A stretch of 64,000 nucleotides of DNA from Lophius americanus (Eukaryota; Chordata; Actinopteri; Lophiiformes; Lophiidae). The first letter of the stretch is position 1. Every line of letters begins with the position of its first letter. The notes beneath the pieces were generated by a model. That model worked only from the letters and a program-made list of their open reading frames with translations, was not told the DNA's origin and made no database searches. The stretch covers positions 7,369,001-7,433,000 of the forward strand of contig JBBDHG010000032.1 of NCBI GenBank assembly GCA_037951165.1, given 5' to 3'. A program made the position numbers and the translations under genes. Below, in pieces: positions 50,480 to 61,832 of this stretch.

Positions 50480-52310
50480 ATTGAGCAGCTGGAATAGAGA
50501 TGTTCTAGCGGATTTCTTTGCCGTTACACTGATGGACAGTTTTGTTTTGACTAAACAAAGCTGTTGCTCAACTTGGGCATTCTGACAACTGATGTGATTT
50601 CTTATGATGTTTCATCTCACTGCATTGTTGTTTTTAATGTATAGAATTTTCTTTAATCCTCACGTTCCTGTAACCTTCAAATATTAGACAATGATTCTGT
50701 GTTGCTACTGTACATTTTTGAGTAACGTGATATATTGAAGGCTTTGCTGATTTTGGGTCCCTGAAAACAGCCTGTTGTCTGTAACTGCATTATTTAATTG
50801 ACATATGCAGTGTGTGCATACATCTGATCTAGATATATGCTGTCGTTCCCTACAGCAAGGGTATATCCCCAAATAGCCCCAAATCCCCTCTGGTGTACAA
50901 GCAATTCCGGATCGACCTCAAATTAAATGTTAAAGTATGTCCGAAAAACAATGTCATTTGTCAAAGAAGCTCCCCCAGGGAGTAAATGAGTTATTATGGG
51001 TAATTTTTCTCTACCTTTTGGTTGAGTCTAGTGTAATAACTAGCACATATGCTTCACATGTTACCACTTTCTTTGTCCCAGGTAGTTTTCAGTACTTTCA
51101 TTGGATTCATTTACAGAGACTCAGCATGTGAATGCAAAGGACAAACTAGTTTAAAAAACAAACAAACACTGAATGAAATTTTTCTATGCAATGAAAAAGT
51201 TCTATGCAAAAGCTTTGAAGTTTACTGAATAAAGGATGAAAGGATAAGAAGAGACATGATGGGTTCAGTTTTTTTGTACCTACAGCACATCAGCATCTAC
51301 TGAAGTGTCTTGATTTAACTCTATTGAAGCAGCCCATCATCAAGCAGCATTTTATAACTGGAACCACATCAGTCTGGACAGCCAGACTCATTTTTGTAAT
51401 TTTGTGCATCTAACCTTTCTCCTAAAGTATATATTTCAGGTTGCAGGGATTTTAAGACAAATTTATATTTGAACTGTTTTTGGTCAAAATAATAATTTTA
51501 GTCAGCATTTAGAGTTAGGCTCTATTTCTGAGAGCCCATGAATCCCTCGTCAGTAAACTATTATCCTGTACATACAACATTTATCTCATGTTTTCTTCAC
51601 ACAGTGTGAAGTGAGAGCATTCTGTCTCATATATCGTATTCTATGAAATATTGCAAAATCCTCCTCTGACCTATGAAACTGAATTGCTTCCTCTAAAACA
51701 AAGTAAGAATTTTAGCAAAAATTCCGGAACATTCAGCAGAATACATGTTTACATCAGGAAGCATCTGGCCGGACCCGACATCTGGGCTGTGTTTCAAGAA
51801 GCGTGCTTAACATACTCTGCATTAGTGACTGAGCTAACCTCATTCACTAATAGTGACCCCCCACCACCCAAAATTAATAAGATAAAATCAAATAAAAGAC
51901 AATTATACCAGATCCCCAGCAGCCGCATAGTTTCAACAATTATTTCAAGTAGCCAACCTATCTCTTAGTTTCATTTCCTTAATCCATTACTACTTATATA
52001 AGCACTAATGTAGTTTCACATCAGCTCATCATTTATTATATCTTAGTTCTTTGATATAAGCATCTGATTTTAGCATGCTATAATATATGGTGTGCAACAT
52101 AATTCAGATTAATCATTTTCAGCATAGGCTTAGTTCATATGAAGATAAAACCCAGTGTTTGTATAATACAATAATTTAATACATATTTATTTACTTATGT
52201 AAAGTGGTTTCAGTGTTTCAGTGAACAGATTAGTAAAGCGCTACATAAGTGAAGTCTTCTATTTACCAATATTAGCAGACTTCGGTTCTGCCTCATAGCC
52301 TCGGGGGAGG
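50480..52310. other. nmrk1-ggh intergenic DNA
   Basis: AT-rich, with an R1 5' fragment (50828-50995). Otherwise I see no exon with splice sites, no RNA gene and no clear transposon. A fragment near 52230 ('gtaaagcgctacataagtg') resembles the end of a common fish repeat. Confidence 0.5.
50828..50995 (+). repeat. R1 repeat, copy e (5' end only)
   Basis: 'ctgtcgttccctacagcaag', 'ggtatatccccaaatagccc' and 'ggtgtacaagcaattccg', then a jump to 'agctcccccagggagtaaat'. Internally deleted and 3'-truncated. Confidence 0.6.
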
Positions 52311-52317
52311 CATTCAT

Positions 52318-52388
52318 AGGTGACCCCCCCCCCGTCACCCCATTTTTTTAGGGGGGGGGTCACCCCATTTAAAAAAAAAAAAAAAAGA
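52318..52388. repeat. Homopolymeric C-run / G-run / A-run cluster
   Basis: A C-run (about 11), then 'gtcaccccattt', a T-run, a G-run (about 9), a second 'gtcaccccattt' and an A-run of about 18. The C- and G-runs can pair, and the G-run could seed a quadruplex. The direct repeat with terminal A-run suggests a duplicated retroposon tail. Confidence 0.8.
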
Positions 52389-52439
52389 ATTCTTAGGAAC
52401 GCCCCTGCACTGACATCAAACTCTGGTCAGTACAGGAAA

Positions 52440-53128
52440 CTTTAATGGAGTCACCTATTGCCTAAATATTTTTAGGACCCTGGTGATTACTCACGGGACC
52501 AGTTGGGCTTTGCTCGGATATGCACACACAAACACACACACACACAATGCAGACATGATTGATGTGGAGGAAATGACGCATTGTGATCAGATGAATGTGA
52601 GGCGGCAAGGTGCGGAAAGTACGTGAACGGAGGTCAGGTTCATCCAGTCTATCCGTCCTTACTCGTTCGCTCCGCTCCTCCCCGCCTCTCACCGCGGGAT
52701 TCCTCTCTGCAGGAGGAGATTGATGCCTGTCATGAGTCTAAGTCAGATAAATCATGGAACAAAAGCACGTTCAATCTGTGTCTTTCAATTCGCACCTGAC
52801 GTCAGTCGATTAAGGTGACGGATGATTGACGGTAACGTTCAGGTTCGCAGAGTAAGGTACAATGTTCTGACCCTGAAAACCCAGAGTTTCCCTCAGCTCA
52901 GGGTTAACAAGTCGGAGTTTCCGTAACGCCCGCTTCTTGAAACACACCCTGCTGTTGTTTATTACAAGGTGTAAGCCAAAGCCGGACATTCCTCACTTCC
53001 CTGTATGGATTTTTTCTTCTTCCTCTAATTAACATATATAAATCTTCAGTCTCCGACAGCGCCAGACCTTTTTAAATTCAACATCCACTCCTGCCTGGTT
53101 ATCAGGAATACATAATTCATATGAAAAC
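52440..53128 (+). promoter_or_regulatory. ggh: ggh promoter region with CRE
   Basis: GC content rises from 52460. A perfect TGACGTCA lies at 52797-52804, about 330 bp upstream of the ggh ATG. A CA-repeat sits at 52525-52546 and a C/T-rich 'ccgctcctccccgcctctca' at about 52671. An ATG at 53121, 8 bp upstream and in another frame, opens a 14-codon uORF overlapping the ggh start. Confidence 0.5.
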
Positions 53129-56100
53129 ATGTCACCCACAGGATTTTCTGCGTGTGTGTGCTTGATTGTTGTAAGCTGCTTCTGTTCTAGCGAATCTAAT
53201 CCGGTTAAACTCAACCAGGAGGCTCTGAATGACAGACCTGTGATTGGTAAGTGGAATAACTATGATTATTATTATATAACAGACCAAATTATATTGGTCT
53301 TTATAGACTTTGGATTTTTCTCCTTTGTGTTTTTTGTCATTCAGGCATTTTGACTCAGATGGTTGTAGATGAAGCCATGAAGCCCTACGGGAAGACCTAC
53401 ATACCCTCCTCCTATGTGAAGTACATTGAGTCTGGGGGCAGCAGAGTAATGCCTATCAGGTAAGTTGAGTGACAGCGCATGTAATCAACCCAATCTTTTT
53501 ATCTGAAGAGTGAAGATAAAGGCTTTGTTGAGTTGCATGTTAGAGATATATAAGGATCTCAGCATTTTAATGTTGCATGTTTGGAGGGGCAATTACAATG
53601 AATTTTGCAGATTTTCTGTCCCTTTGTTTCTTTCAGTTCCTCATTGCGTGATCTTTGTTGTAATGCTGTCTAAACATGGAGTGAATATATCTATAGTGTG
53701 GAAGCATTCTTTGCTTTGCCTTCCCTAGGTTGACTCACACCACTGCCGAATATGAAACAATCTTCAGACAGATAAATGGGTGAGCAATAGTCTCAAGATC
53801 ATTACTTGTGTTTATCTTCCTCACTTAACTCGTCTATGCTCTTAATCGTCCAATGTGTGTTTTAGCTTGGTTTTCATCGGAGGAGCTGCGGATTTGATGA
53901 AATCAAACTATGCCAGGGTGGCAAAGATCTTTTACAGACTCTCTCTGATGGTTTGTGCACAATTCCTCAAGTATCTCTCTCTTTGCCTTTCTATTTAACC
54001 ATTTTTTCTACCGTCTACAGAAAACTGCTTACTCAACTATTATATCCACCGAAAACTCGTGGATATTATGGCATCCTCATCAATGCACTGTCCACACCTG
54101 AGCTAAAGCTTTAAATTGCAAAAATCACAGTTTTCAGGCCATAACTTGGTAACCATTTGTCTGATATAGTCAAGATTGTTGCATATGAATCAACTAATGG
54201 AGATCTATATATCATATATTACTCGAATGGTTCAGATTTGACCTATTAGGGAGAGTTGTTTACATGAAAAACACTGTTTTTCAGACATAACTCCCTAAGC
54301 ATTGGTCCAATTTGGTCCAAATTGAATTCCCATAAGCCCAGTTATGTCACAATTTAGCTAATATTGTCACAAGGAAATCTTTCTTGTTTTATTACTGAGC
54401 TCATGAAAAATAGTTAACTGTATTTATCTTCAGTTTTGTGTCACTATTGGATCTTATCTTAAATCATATTGCTGACTTCATAGAAGTAGTTAGGTTTAAT
54501 CAATATAGTCTGTTTGAGTTTATTAGACAAATTTTCCACTTCAGTGCGGTTCAGAGAGATAAATAAATTTCCCACGCCACAACTTTTGCACACAAATGGC
54601 TATTATTCAGCATTTTCCCAGCAAGAAACACAATATGCTCATCAAAGATACTTAAGCTCATGCTGACTGATAAGTCAGTGAAATAGTTTACATTTTTACT
54701 ATCATTAAACCATGAGTTAATTAGTCAGGCCTTGCACGGAGAATTACTAAAGTTCCTTTTTAGTATTTGAATATGGGTCATACGTGACTTTGTCTTAATG
54801 TTATGAAAAAGTAAAACCGCCGTGTTTCTTACCTGTTTCAGACACGAACTGTTAAAACTTTGAACTGTGTTTGTTGCAGGCAAATGATGCAGGAGACGTC
54901 TTCCCCATCTGGGGCACATGCATGGGCATGCAGCTACTGACCGTACTGGTGGCTGGGGAAAATCTGCTGAAAAAAACCACAGCTGAGAATATCGATTTAC
55001 CTCTTAACCTGACCGCAGGTTACAACTTTTCTTCCTTCTTTTGTTTATGTAGTTTTGATTTTAATATTTAAGTACAGCCATTCATATTTTGAAAATCAAA
55101 TGAATATACTCTAGTATATACAACTAGTTACAAGGTGGACGCATCATGGTTTGGCAATATTTTTTGGTGCCTGCAGTGTATTGAAATTGGTGTCAGTAGA
55201 GTCCGTCTAATGTCAGCATCTTCCTTTTTCTTGGCCTTACCCAAAAAACAAAAAAACTCTGATTTTGAGCTTGATTCTAGAAGTTACAAAATCAGAGTTA
55301 CAAAACAGATGTCGTTTTCATTCACCTCTGCTGATGTCATCAAATTGTTTCAGCATTTCTATCTTAGAACATATATATTTGGTAAAATCTCATTTTAAAT
55401 GACTTATTTTAAGGTTTATTTCTTTGATTTTAAACCCCTTCTCTCTTTCTTTCTGCAGAGGCTGGCCACAGTAAGCTGTTTGATGGTTTCCCGGATGAGC
55501 TTATGAATGCTTTGACCCAAGAGCCTCTAACAGGCAACTTTCACCACTATGGACTTACAGTAAAGGTGCAGTAACATCCTTCTGGTGTATTTCTCATTCA
55601 CCCCTCTGGATTTGTCTTGATGTTCCACTAAGTAAGGAAATCTTGGGCAACCATCCGCAAGTTGCAACATGCATTTTCCCCTGGGTTTCTGTTACGATTC
55701 ATGATATTTACATACCCAAAAATAAAGGGATATCATGGAATCGTCAGTGCCGCCGCCACCTGCAGATCCTTTGTGTTAATACAGAAACTCAAAAACTATT
55801 TCACGGATCAATATCAAATGTTATAGCCCCACAGACCTTAGTGCGAGGAAGAACTGGACTGTTTATAAGAAAGGCCAGTGTTAGCTTTAGCTCCAATATG
55901 AGTTTTTGGAGCTGAAGCTGCCATTGACATTTCTCAATCCTTGGTTCATTTAAAGGCCAAATTTACCTCATACGATCCTTTCCAAGGAAATTTAACTTGT
56001 ATTTGTCATATTTTACTGGAATTGTTTTTATTTCACTCACTACGGGAATCTTTGTTTTGTAAAAAAGTTTTTATGTGTGATATTCCAATTCTATCGATAT

Positions 56101-58688
56101 TTAAATATATGCTTGATCCATGTGGTGGAAGATAACAGGCTTGAAAGATAAAAGAGTTTTCTTGTAAACCAATCAGGTTTAATGTGTATTATTATCAAGC
56201 AGCAAAAAGATAAAGCATGTTGTGCTTGAGTTAATTTGCCTTAATTAACATAATATGTCCTGAAATATGACAGTTGCACACGGGTTCATTGTGATGTCAG
56301 TACACAAAGGTCTGTTGTGCATCCCTAGTTTCTGTCAAACAGGACTGAAACTTTGGACCTTAGTGAGTTTTACAGAACATACAACAATTTTAATGCCTAT
56401 AGAAAATAACAATCTGTTTGGGCAGAATTCATGAACCTTTCCCTCATTTCCAATAAAACAGAGCGATTTTCCCCAAACGCATTGTTAAGGTTCACAGGTT
56501 CCGGTTGGCAATGTAGCAGCTGAGTTATAATAATGCTATTAAACATCATTCTGTAATTTTGATCTGATATGAATTTTACAGTCAGCATATTCTTGACTGA
56601 AGGTTTGTTTAATTCAAATGGCATACAAGATCCAGGGTGCATTCAATGTTTCAGTAAAGGAAGTCAGAGCACAGTGTACAGAAAGAAGGATGAATATTTT
56701 TGTCCCGTGTCTCTCCAGCACTTTAAAAGCTCATGTCCTATAGAGAAATAAATAAAATAAACATCATTAATCCCATGTTTAGACAAAAAGATGGTTATAA
56801 CCATCATCAGTAAGCAAGAGCACAATGTTTTTTCCTCACGGAATTGCAAAACAATTGTTTTTAATAGGGAGCATTGAAGTCATAATAAAATGCAAAAGAT
56901 TTATTAAAACCTGAATTAATTGTACATTCTTACAGACGTTCTGGGAAAATGAGAAGCTGCAGAGTTTCTTCTCCGTCTTGTCTACAAACATTGCTGAGAA
57001 TGGAGCTCATTTTGTCTCAACCATAGAAGGTTACAAGATTACTTTCATGTTCATTTATCTAAGAAAATCGTTGCTGTCTGACATATGATTAATAACGGCA
57101 GGAGGAATTTATTGTTATTTCCAGGTAAGAAGTATCCCTTCTATGGAACACAGTGGCACCCCGAGGTGAATCGTTTTCAGTGGGACAGAAAGCTGAACTA
57201 CCCTCACTCCAGACATGCTGCTCAATTATCTTCTCTGCTCGCTGATTTTTTTTCCAATGAAGGTAAGCTGACAGGCCCACTTTATGATCTAGACAGTAAC
57301 GAGTGAGCGCATGGCTTCCCAAACAGCAGCTGATTAATTTGACTATATTTTCCAGGCCATGTCAAAATAAAATCCAAGTTATGATTATTAATCAGCGGTG
57401 AGTCAACAATGAAGATGAGATAACTTCCTTGAAAGTAGTAATTACTGACAGCCTCATCATGTATGATTGTGGAATATTATATTATATTGACTTTCAGCTA
57501 ATACAAACTGAGAACAGTTGGAGATTCTGTCCTATTTTCTAATGCGGTGAAATCTTTCCCCTAGTTTTCTCTGACTATGTCAGATTGTTGTGGGAGACGA
57601 CGCCCAGGAGTGATAATGGTTATACCTCAGTTGTAGGAGTTTTGCGTAACTGGATATACCTTTATTTGGAGTCTAAAGGCATTAACAGTCGAACATGCTC
57701 ATACGCTGCTGATACAGTTTATACTTGCTTTAATAGTATTTTAATTGTATTACCCAGGTTTATTTTTGCATTTATCTCTTTCAATATTGCCATAAAAGTT
57801 ACAATAAAGATTGACGTAATTATAAACCATTAACCATCCTGGTCATTGACAAAAGCTGATTGTCATAGGAGTGATCATTTAGATAACTGTAAGCAAGTTA
57901 TATAATAGTAAATTAACTTTGGCAGGTGCTTACATGTTATTGATGTAAACAATCCATTGATAACTTTGATGAGGAAAGTCCTCCTATTGACAGACATGGG
58001 TTCAAATATCAATGAAGATATCGATTTAATGATCAAAATAAAAGAAAACAGAACAGAAAATAGAAATCCCATTAGTTTTACTAGTTAATTTATGTAGATT
58101 TTGTCCCTCTGTTATGAGTTATAGTATGAAAAAAATTCCTGCAAAAAAACAATATACAGTATATATTGATCATGGCGTAATGCAGGTCAATGATTCTAAT
58201 GTTGTGGCTGGTCTGTATATATTGCATCATTCATTGTTTATACATTTGTAATATTGACATAGATTTGGGAATTATTTCCTGATTTAAAACAAACCCTGCA
58301 AACTTTCTTGTTTGATTTATATCTTGATACACTATCTATTGCAATTTTCATTTAATACCTTGAGGAATAATTCATAATACACACAACAAACAAAGACTAA
58401 AAAAACAGTGTGAATAATAATCAACATTAAAGATGTCTTTGGTTTGGATTGTGACCATTAAATAATAGATGCTTTAGAGACATCTCACATTTTCATCATG
58501 GAGACGATTCTTTTTTTTTTTCTTTATGGTTTTATTTAATCATGTGCATCTCATTTTTGCCTTGTTCAGGTAGGAGAAGCTTGCATCACTTTGACAGTCC
58601 TGAGGAAGAGGCTTCGTCACTGATTTATAACTTTACGCCCATCTATGCTGCAAACTTCACAGCATATGAGCAACTCTACTTTTTCTGA
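53129..58688 (+). CDS. ggh: Gamma-glutamyl hydrolase (folylpolyglutamate hydrolase)
   Basis: Lysosomal and secreted class-I glutamine amidotransferase-like peptidase that removes gamma-linked glutamates from folates and antifolates. Nine coding exons: 53129-53246, 53345-53459, 53729-53779, 53866-53950, 54880-55018, 55459-55565, 56936-57029, 57125-57262, 58570-58688. Total 966 nt, 321 aa (human 318). N-terminal signal peptide SACVCLIVVSCFCSS (about 1-22), then PVIGILTQ, YIPSSYVKYIESGG, GLVFIGGAADL, nucleophile Cys137 in WGTCMGMQLL, GNFHHYGLTV, and catalytic His248 in YGTQWHPE. Possible N-glycosylation sites are NLT (in DLPLNLT) and NFT (in YNFT and ANFT). All junctions are GT-AG with consistent phase. 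The chosen ATG is the first in frame and supplies the signal peptide. Intron 4 carries a minus-oriented R1 copy. Confidence 0.97.
54035..54360 (-). repeat. R1 repeat, copy f (ggh intron 4)
   Basis: Read on the minus strand: 'gattcatatgcaacaatctt', 'gacaaatggttaccaagtta', and the end 'gagttttcggtggatataat'. This end is close to 'ttcggggatataat' of copies g and h, which fixes the orientation. The 5' part is missing. Confidence 0.6.
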
Positions 58689-58710
58689 GTGTCTCAATGC
58701 TATACCTGTA

Positions 58711-58716
58711 AATAAA
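58711..58716 (+). terminator. ggh: ggh poly(A) signal
   Basis: AATAAA 23 bp after the ggh stop codon, followed by T-rich sequence; implies a very short 3' UTR. Confidence 0.6.
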
Positions 58717-58719
58717 AAT

Positions 58720-60049
58720 GTTGATTTCAGCTACTTCTCTACTTATTCACAGATAAGTTTAAAATCAGGACTTTTCTTTTACGAATGTCATGTCAATGTT
58801 TTCCTTGTATGATTTTCTTCTTTCTTTTGGAAGTGAGAACATTTGTCGTAGAACGTCTGGATCGGTGTGCTCTGTTAAAAAAGACATGACATCTCAAGGC
58901 AACTTGCTGCACCAGATTTTCAACTTCTACTTAAGTTAATAATCACCCACAGCTTGGCTAACTCATTATATTTTGTACAGATAATTTATCTTTCCTATGC
59001 ATAAAAACATCAACTTTTGAGATTTACATATTAAAAGGACTTTACTCATAGAGATTCTCTCTAGTCTGCTCAATCACTCAAAAAGTTAATTAAGATATTA
59101 ACTTGACATTATTAGCTGCTGAGCTACAGCCACCTTAAGAATTATAACCATGGCATGAAATGAATTGTTTTACTTGAAGGAGATCAGGAGAGATTTGACG
59201 TGATGATGTGGTAGATGGGCATCCCTGCAGAAATGCTCCGTTTATAAACACTGTTGTTTCTTCTAAGCGTGATTAGAGACTGAATCCATTAGGAAACAGC
59301 TATAATTGCTGTGTTTTTTTGCCAACGTAAATAATCTATTGAGGCCAACTTTACATTTGAAACTATTTGATATCGTTTGTGTTTCAATCAAATATATTTT
59401 GTTTTACCTTTTATATAAAGATCATATTTAAGGTCAACAACCTTCAATTTTTCCTTTTTAAATTGTACCTAAAATTTGAGTATCATGTATTCTCTGTATC
59501 TTTTCAGGGTATCAAGGGATTTTAATTATCTCAATGGAGTTTACACTCTGCAATTAGTGCCAATACTTGATAGATATGATGTATAGACAGTGAACAGAAT
59601 ATTTTTAGACTCATCCTATTAAAATCGGAGAGGAGGGAAGAGAACAACATTGCAGACTGCCTGTTTCTCACAGTGTCCTCTTGAACAGCTGACGTAGAGT
59701 TTGTCAGTTTAAGCAAAGCAATATATCACACATACTGTACATAAACTAAAGTGTCCATTTTGGTGTGAATACCGTGAATTTTCTCACAAATATAATGATT
59801 GCTGTTGGTGAGGAAGATGACTCGTGCAAACATGTATCACCATGCATCGAGATGAAACAAATCTGATCTGAGCAAAGATTCTCAATTGAAAAATGGGGCT
59901 ATAGCCATGAGCAAACCCAGATGGGTTTCCTATGATGGTTCTAGCTAGGTAACTAACGGAAAATGAGGGAAAGGGATTAGAATGGGTCCCATAATTGACA
60001 AATGGGCTGGAAAATAACCACAAGCAAAATACAATATATGAATTAAAAC
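58720..60049. other. Intergenic DNA after ggh
   Basis: AT-rich. Open frames here are short and lack codon bias or motifs. No RNA gene or clear transposon seen. Confidence 0.5.
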
Positions 60050-60405
60050 ATGGGTCCAAGGTAGTACACAAAAATCTCCAAAACTGGACTAAATCGGATC
60101 AACAGCTGAGAATAATAATAATAATAATAATAATACATTTAATTTATAATGCACATTACATTTGGATCAAATCTCAAAGTGCTAAAGTCAAGTCTGAAAA
60201 CTTTTAGAGTCAACGCTCCCCCTTGTGGAAGAAATATGTAACTGACCTTTCCCATAAGCAATATAGTTCCTCCTCGCACTGACGTCTATGGAGGTATACA
60301 ATTTGAAAATGATCCATAAAATAGTTTTTGAGATGTCGATAACACGAAGGATAGTGGCTGTGCAAATTGAATTAATATACCCGACTTTTCGGGGATTTAA
60401 CAAGT
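60050..60405 (+). repeat. R1 repeat, copy g, split by an L2 tail
   Basis: 'ggactaaatcggatcaacag' is cut by an L2 tail (60110-60185), then resumes with 'cgctcccccttgtggaag' and ends 'cccgacttttcggggattta'. The L2 tail is therefore the later arrival. Confidence 0.6.
60110..60185 (-). repeat. Short L2 3'-tail copy inside R1 copy g
   Basis: (AAT)n then 'acatttaatttataatgcac' then 'ggatcaaatctcaaagtgct', the reverse complement of the tail at 32010-32075. Confidence 0.75.
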
Positions 60406-60479
60406 TAAAAGATGACGCTTGAAAGAACCAACCCAGCCAGCAGAAGGACGCAGTAGACGAGAGCAAGCTGACGATTGGC

Positions 60480-60929
60480 CTATCCGCACGTCAGCGGGGC
60501 GGGGCTAAGGACATGGAGTCATTGGTGTAGTTCTGCCTTCTCAGACAGACAGAGCAGACGCTGCTTTTGTGTCAGGGCAGTCGTTCCATTAACAATCACA
60601 GAGTCCGAACAGGGGCAGGAGAGGAGAGGAGAGGGGGACGTCCATATCAATATCTCTGCTTATCTCAGTCTGCAGGAATCAGCGCGCGGATAATGACTTA
60701 ACCCCATCTCAACTTTCGACTAAACGCCTTTTGTACTCATTTGGATTAGTCGTTGTTTTATTTATTTATTTTATTGGCGCTGTTGTCTCGGTCACCTCCA
60801 CGCCGCTGACTGTCTTCTTATGCACTTAATTGTGCTCCTATATCTGCGGCTTGTTGGTAAACAGAGGTCGGATCCTGCCTGCAGGGACTTCATCTGGCGC
60901 ATTGATGCACCCGTTTCAGTGGTGTAACG
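60480..60929 (+). promoter_or_regulatory. CpG-rich promoter and probable non-coding first exon of a downstream gene
   Basis: A sharp GC/CpG rise in AT-rich DNA. A GC box 'ggggcggggc' lies at about 60495, a 'cacgtcag' half-CRE just upstream, then about 390 bp ending at a consensus donor (aacg|gtgagca) at 60929. No long open frame is present; ATGs are followed by early stops, so it reads as 5' UTR. The coding exons would lie beyond 64000. Polarity rests on the donor site and GC-box position. Confidence 0.45.
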
Positions 60930-61249
60930 GTGAGCAGTCATTTTACATTTGTTAGGCCTCATTGATGTCATGTGCATTATGGTCTGTTATTCCACAGCCT
61001 CTCCCTGCAGCGGGGTTGTAGTCTCTGAATCACTCCAGTGTTTGCTAGATTTAGACAGTTTTTTAAAGTTAAAAAAAAATAAAAAAAGCATCTGTGGCAC
61101 TGAACTTTACTGACTCATAAACAAAATAGTCTTGTAGAGAAATGTGTTGTGCTTATCTGTGACTTCAGACTGTCTTTTAGAAATTAAAGGGAGCATACCA
61201 AAATTTTGTTGCCAACAATTCCTCTTGTGGACAGTGTCAATGAAATAAA

Positions 61250-61832
61250 TCCTAGGTTGTCATCCCTGACAGCAAGGGTATATCCCTGAAAATCATCCCG
61301 ATCTCCTGCATTGTGCAATAACCCTGATTGAACTAAGATAAGATCCCATTGTGACTCAATAATGATATGAATACAGTTCACTATTCTTTTCTGAGTTTAG
61401 TAATATAACTAGTACAAACTTTCCTTAAGTACATTCAAATGTATGTATTTGGATACAGACGAGCATATGTTGGGGAAGTAACAATATACATTTTGTTAGT
61501 TGCCCCTTAGGGGTTTCAAATACGGGAATATGATATGCACATAATAGATCTCCTCGAGTTGATTCATATGGCCTTAAATGGGACAAAATCTGACAGAAAT
61601 TATGGCCCCAAAACTGGTTTTAGCATAAAACGACCCTAGTGCTGGACATATGTAACCGTCCTTTACCAAAATCAAAATCGGTTCTTCCTCGGTCTAAGGA
61701 GTATGGGGGTAAAACATTTGAAAATAATCCATGAAAAAGTTTTTGAGTTACCATTTTAACACAAGGGTCTGTGGTGGATGCAGCGATAATCTATATTCAC
61801 CCTGTCTTTTTTCGGGGATATAATAAGCAGAA
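61250..61832 (+). repeat. R1 repeat, copy h (nearly complete)
   Basis: Start 'ttgtcatccctgacagcaag' and 'ggtatatccctgaaaatca'; internal 'gagttgattcatatggcctt'; end 'ttttttcggggatataataa'. The start and end contain 'tatatccctgaaaa' and the reverse complement of 'tatatccccgaaaa', that is, inverted ends about 560 bp apart. This is the best reference copy for the family. Confidence 0.65.

Noticed and set aside
37115..61832. Regularly recurring phrases considered as a CRISPR-like or satellite array
   Set aside because: Copies are kilobases apart, in both orientations and variably truncated: a dispersed repeat, not an array.
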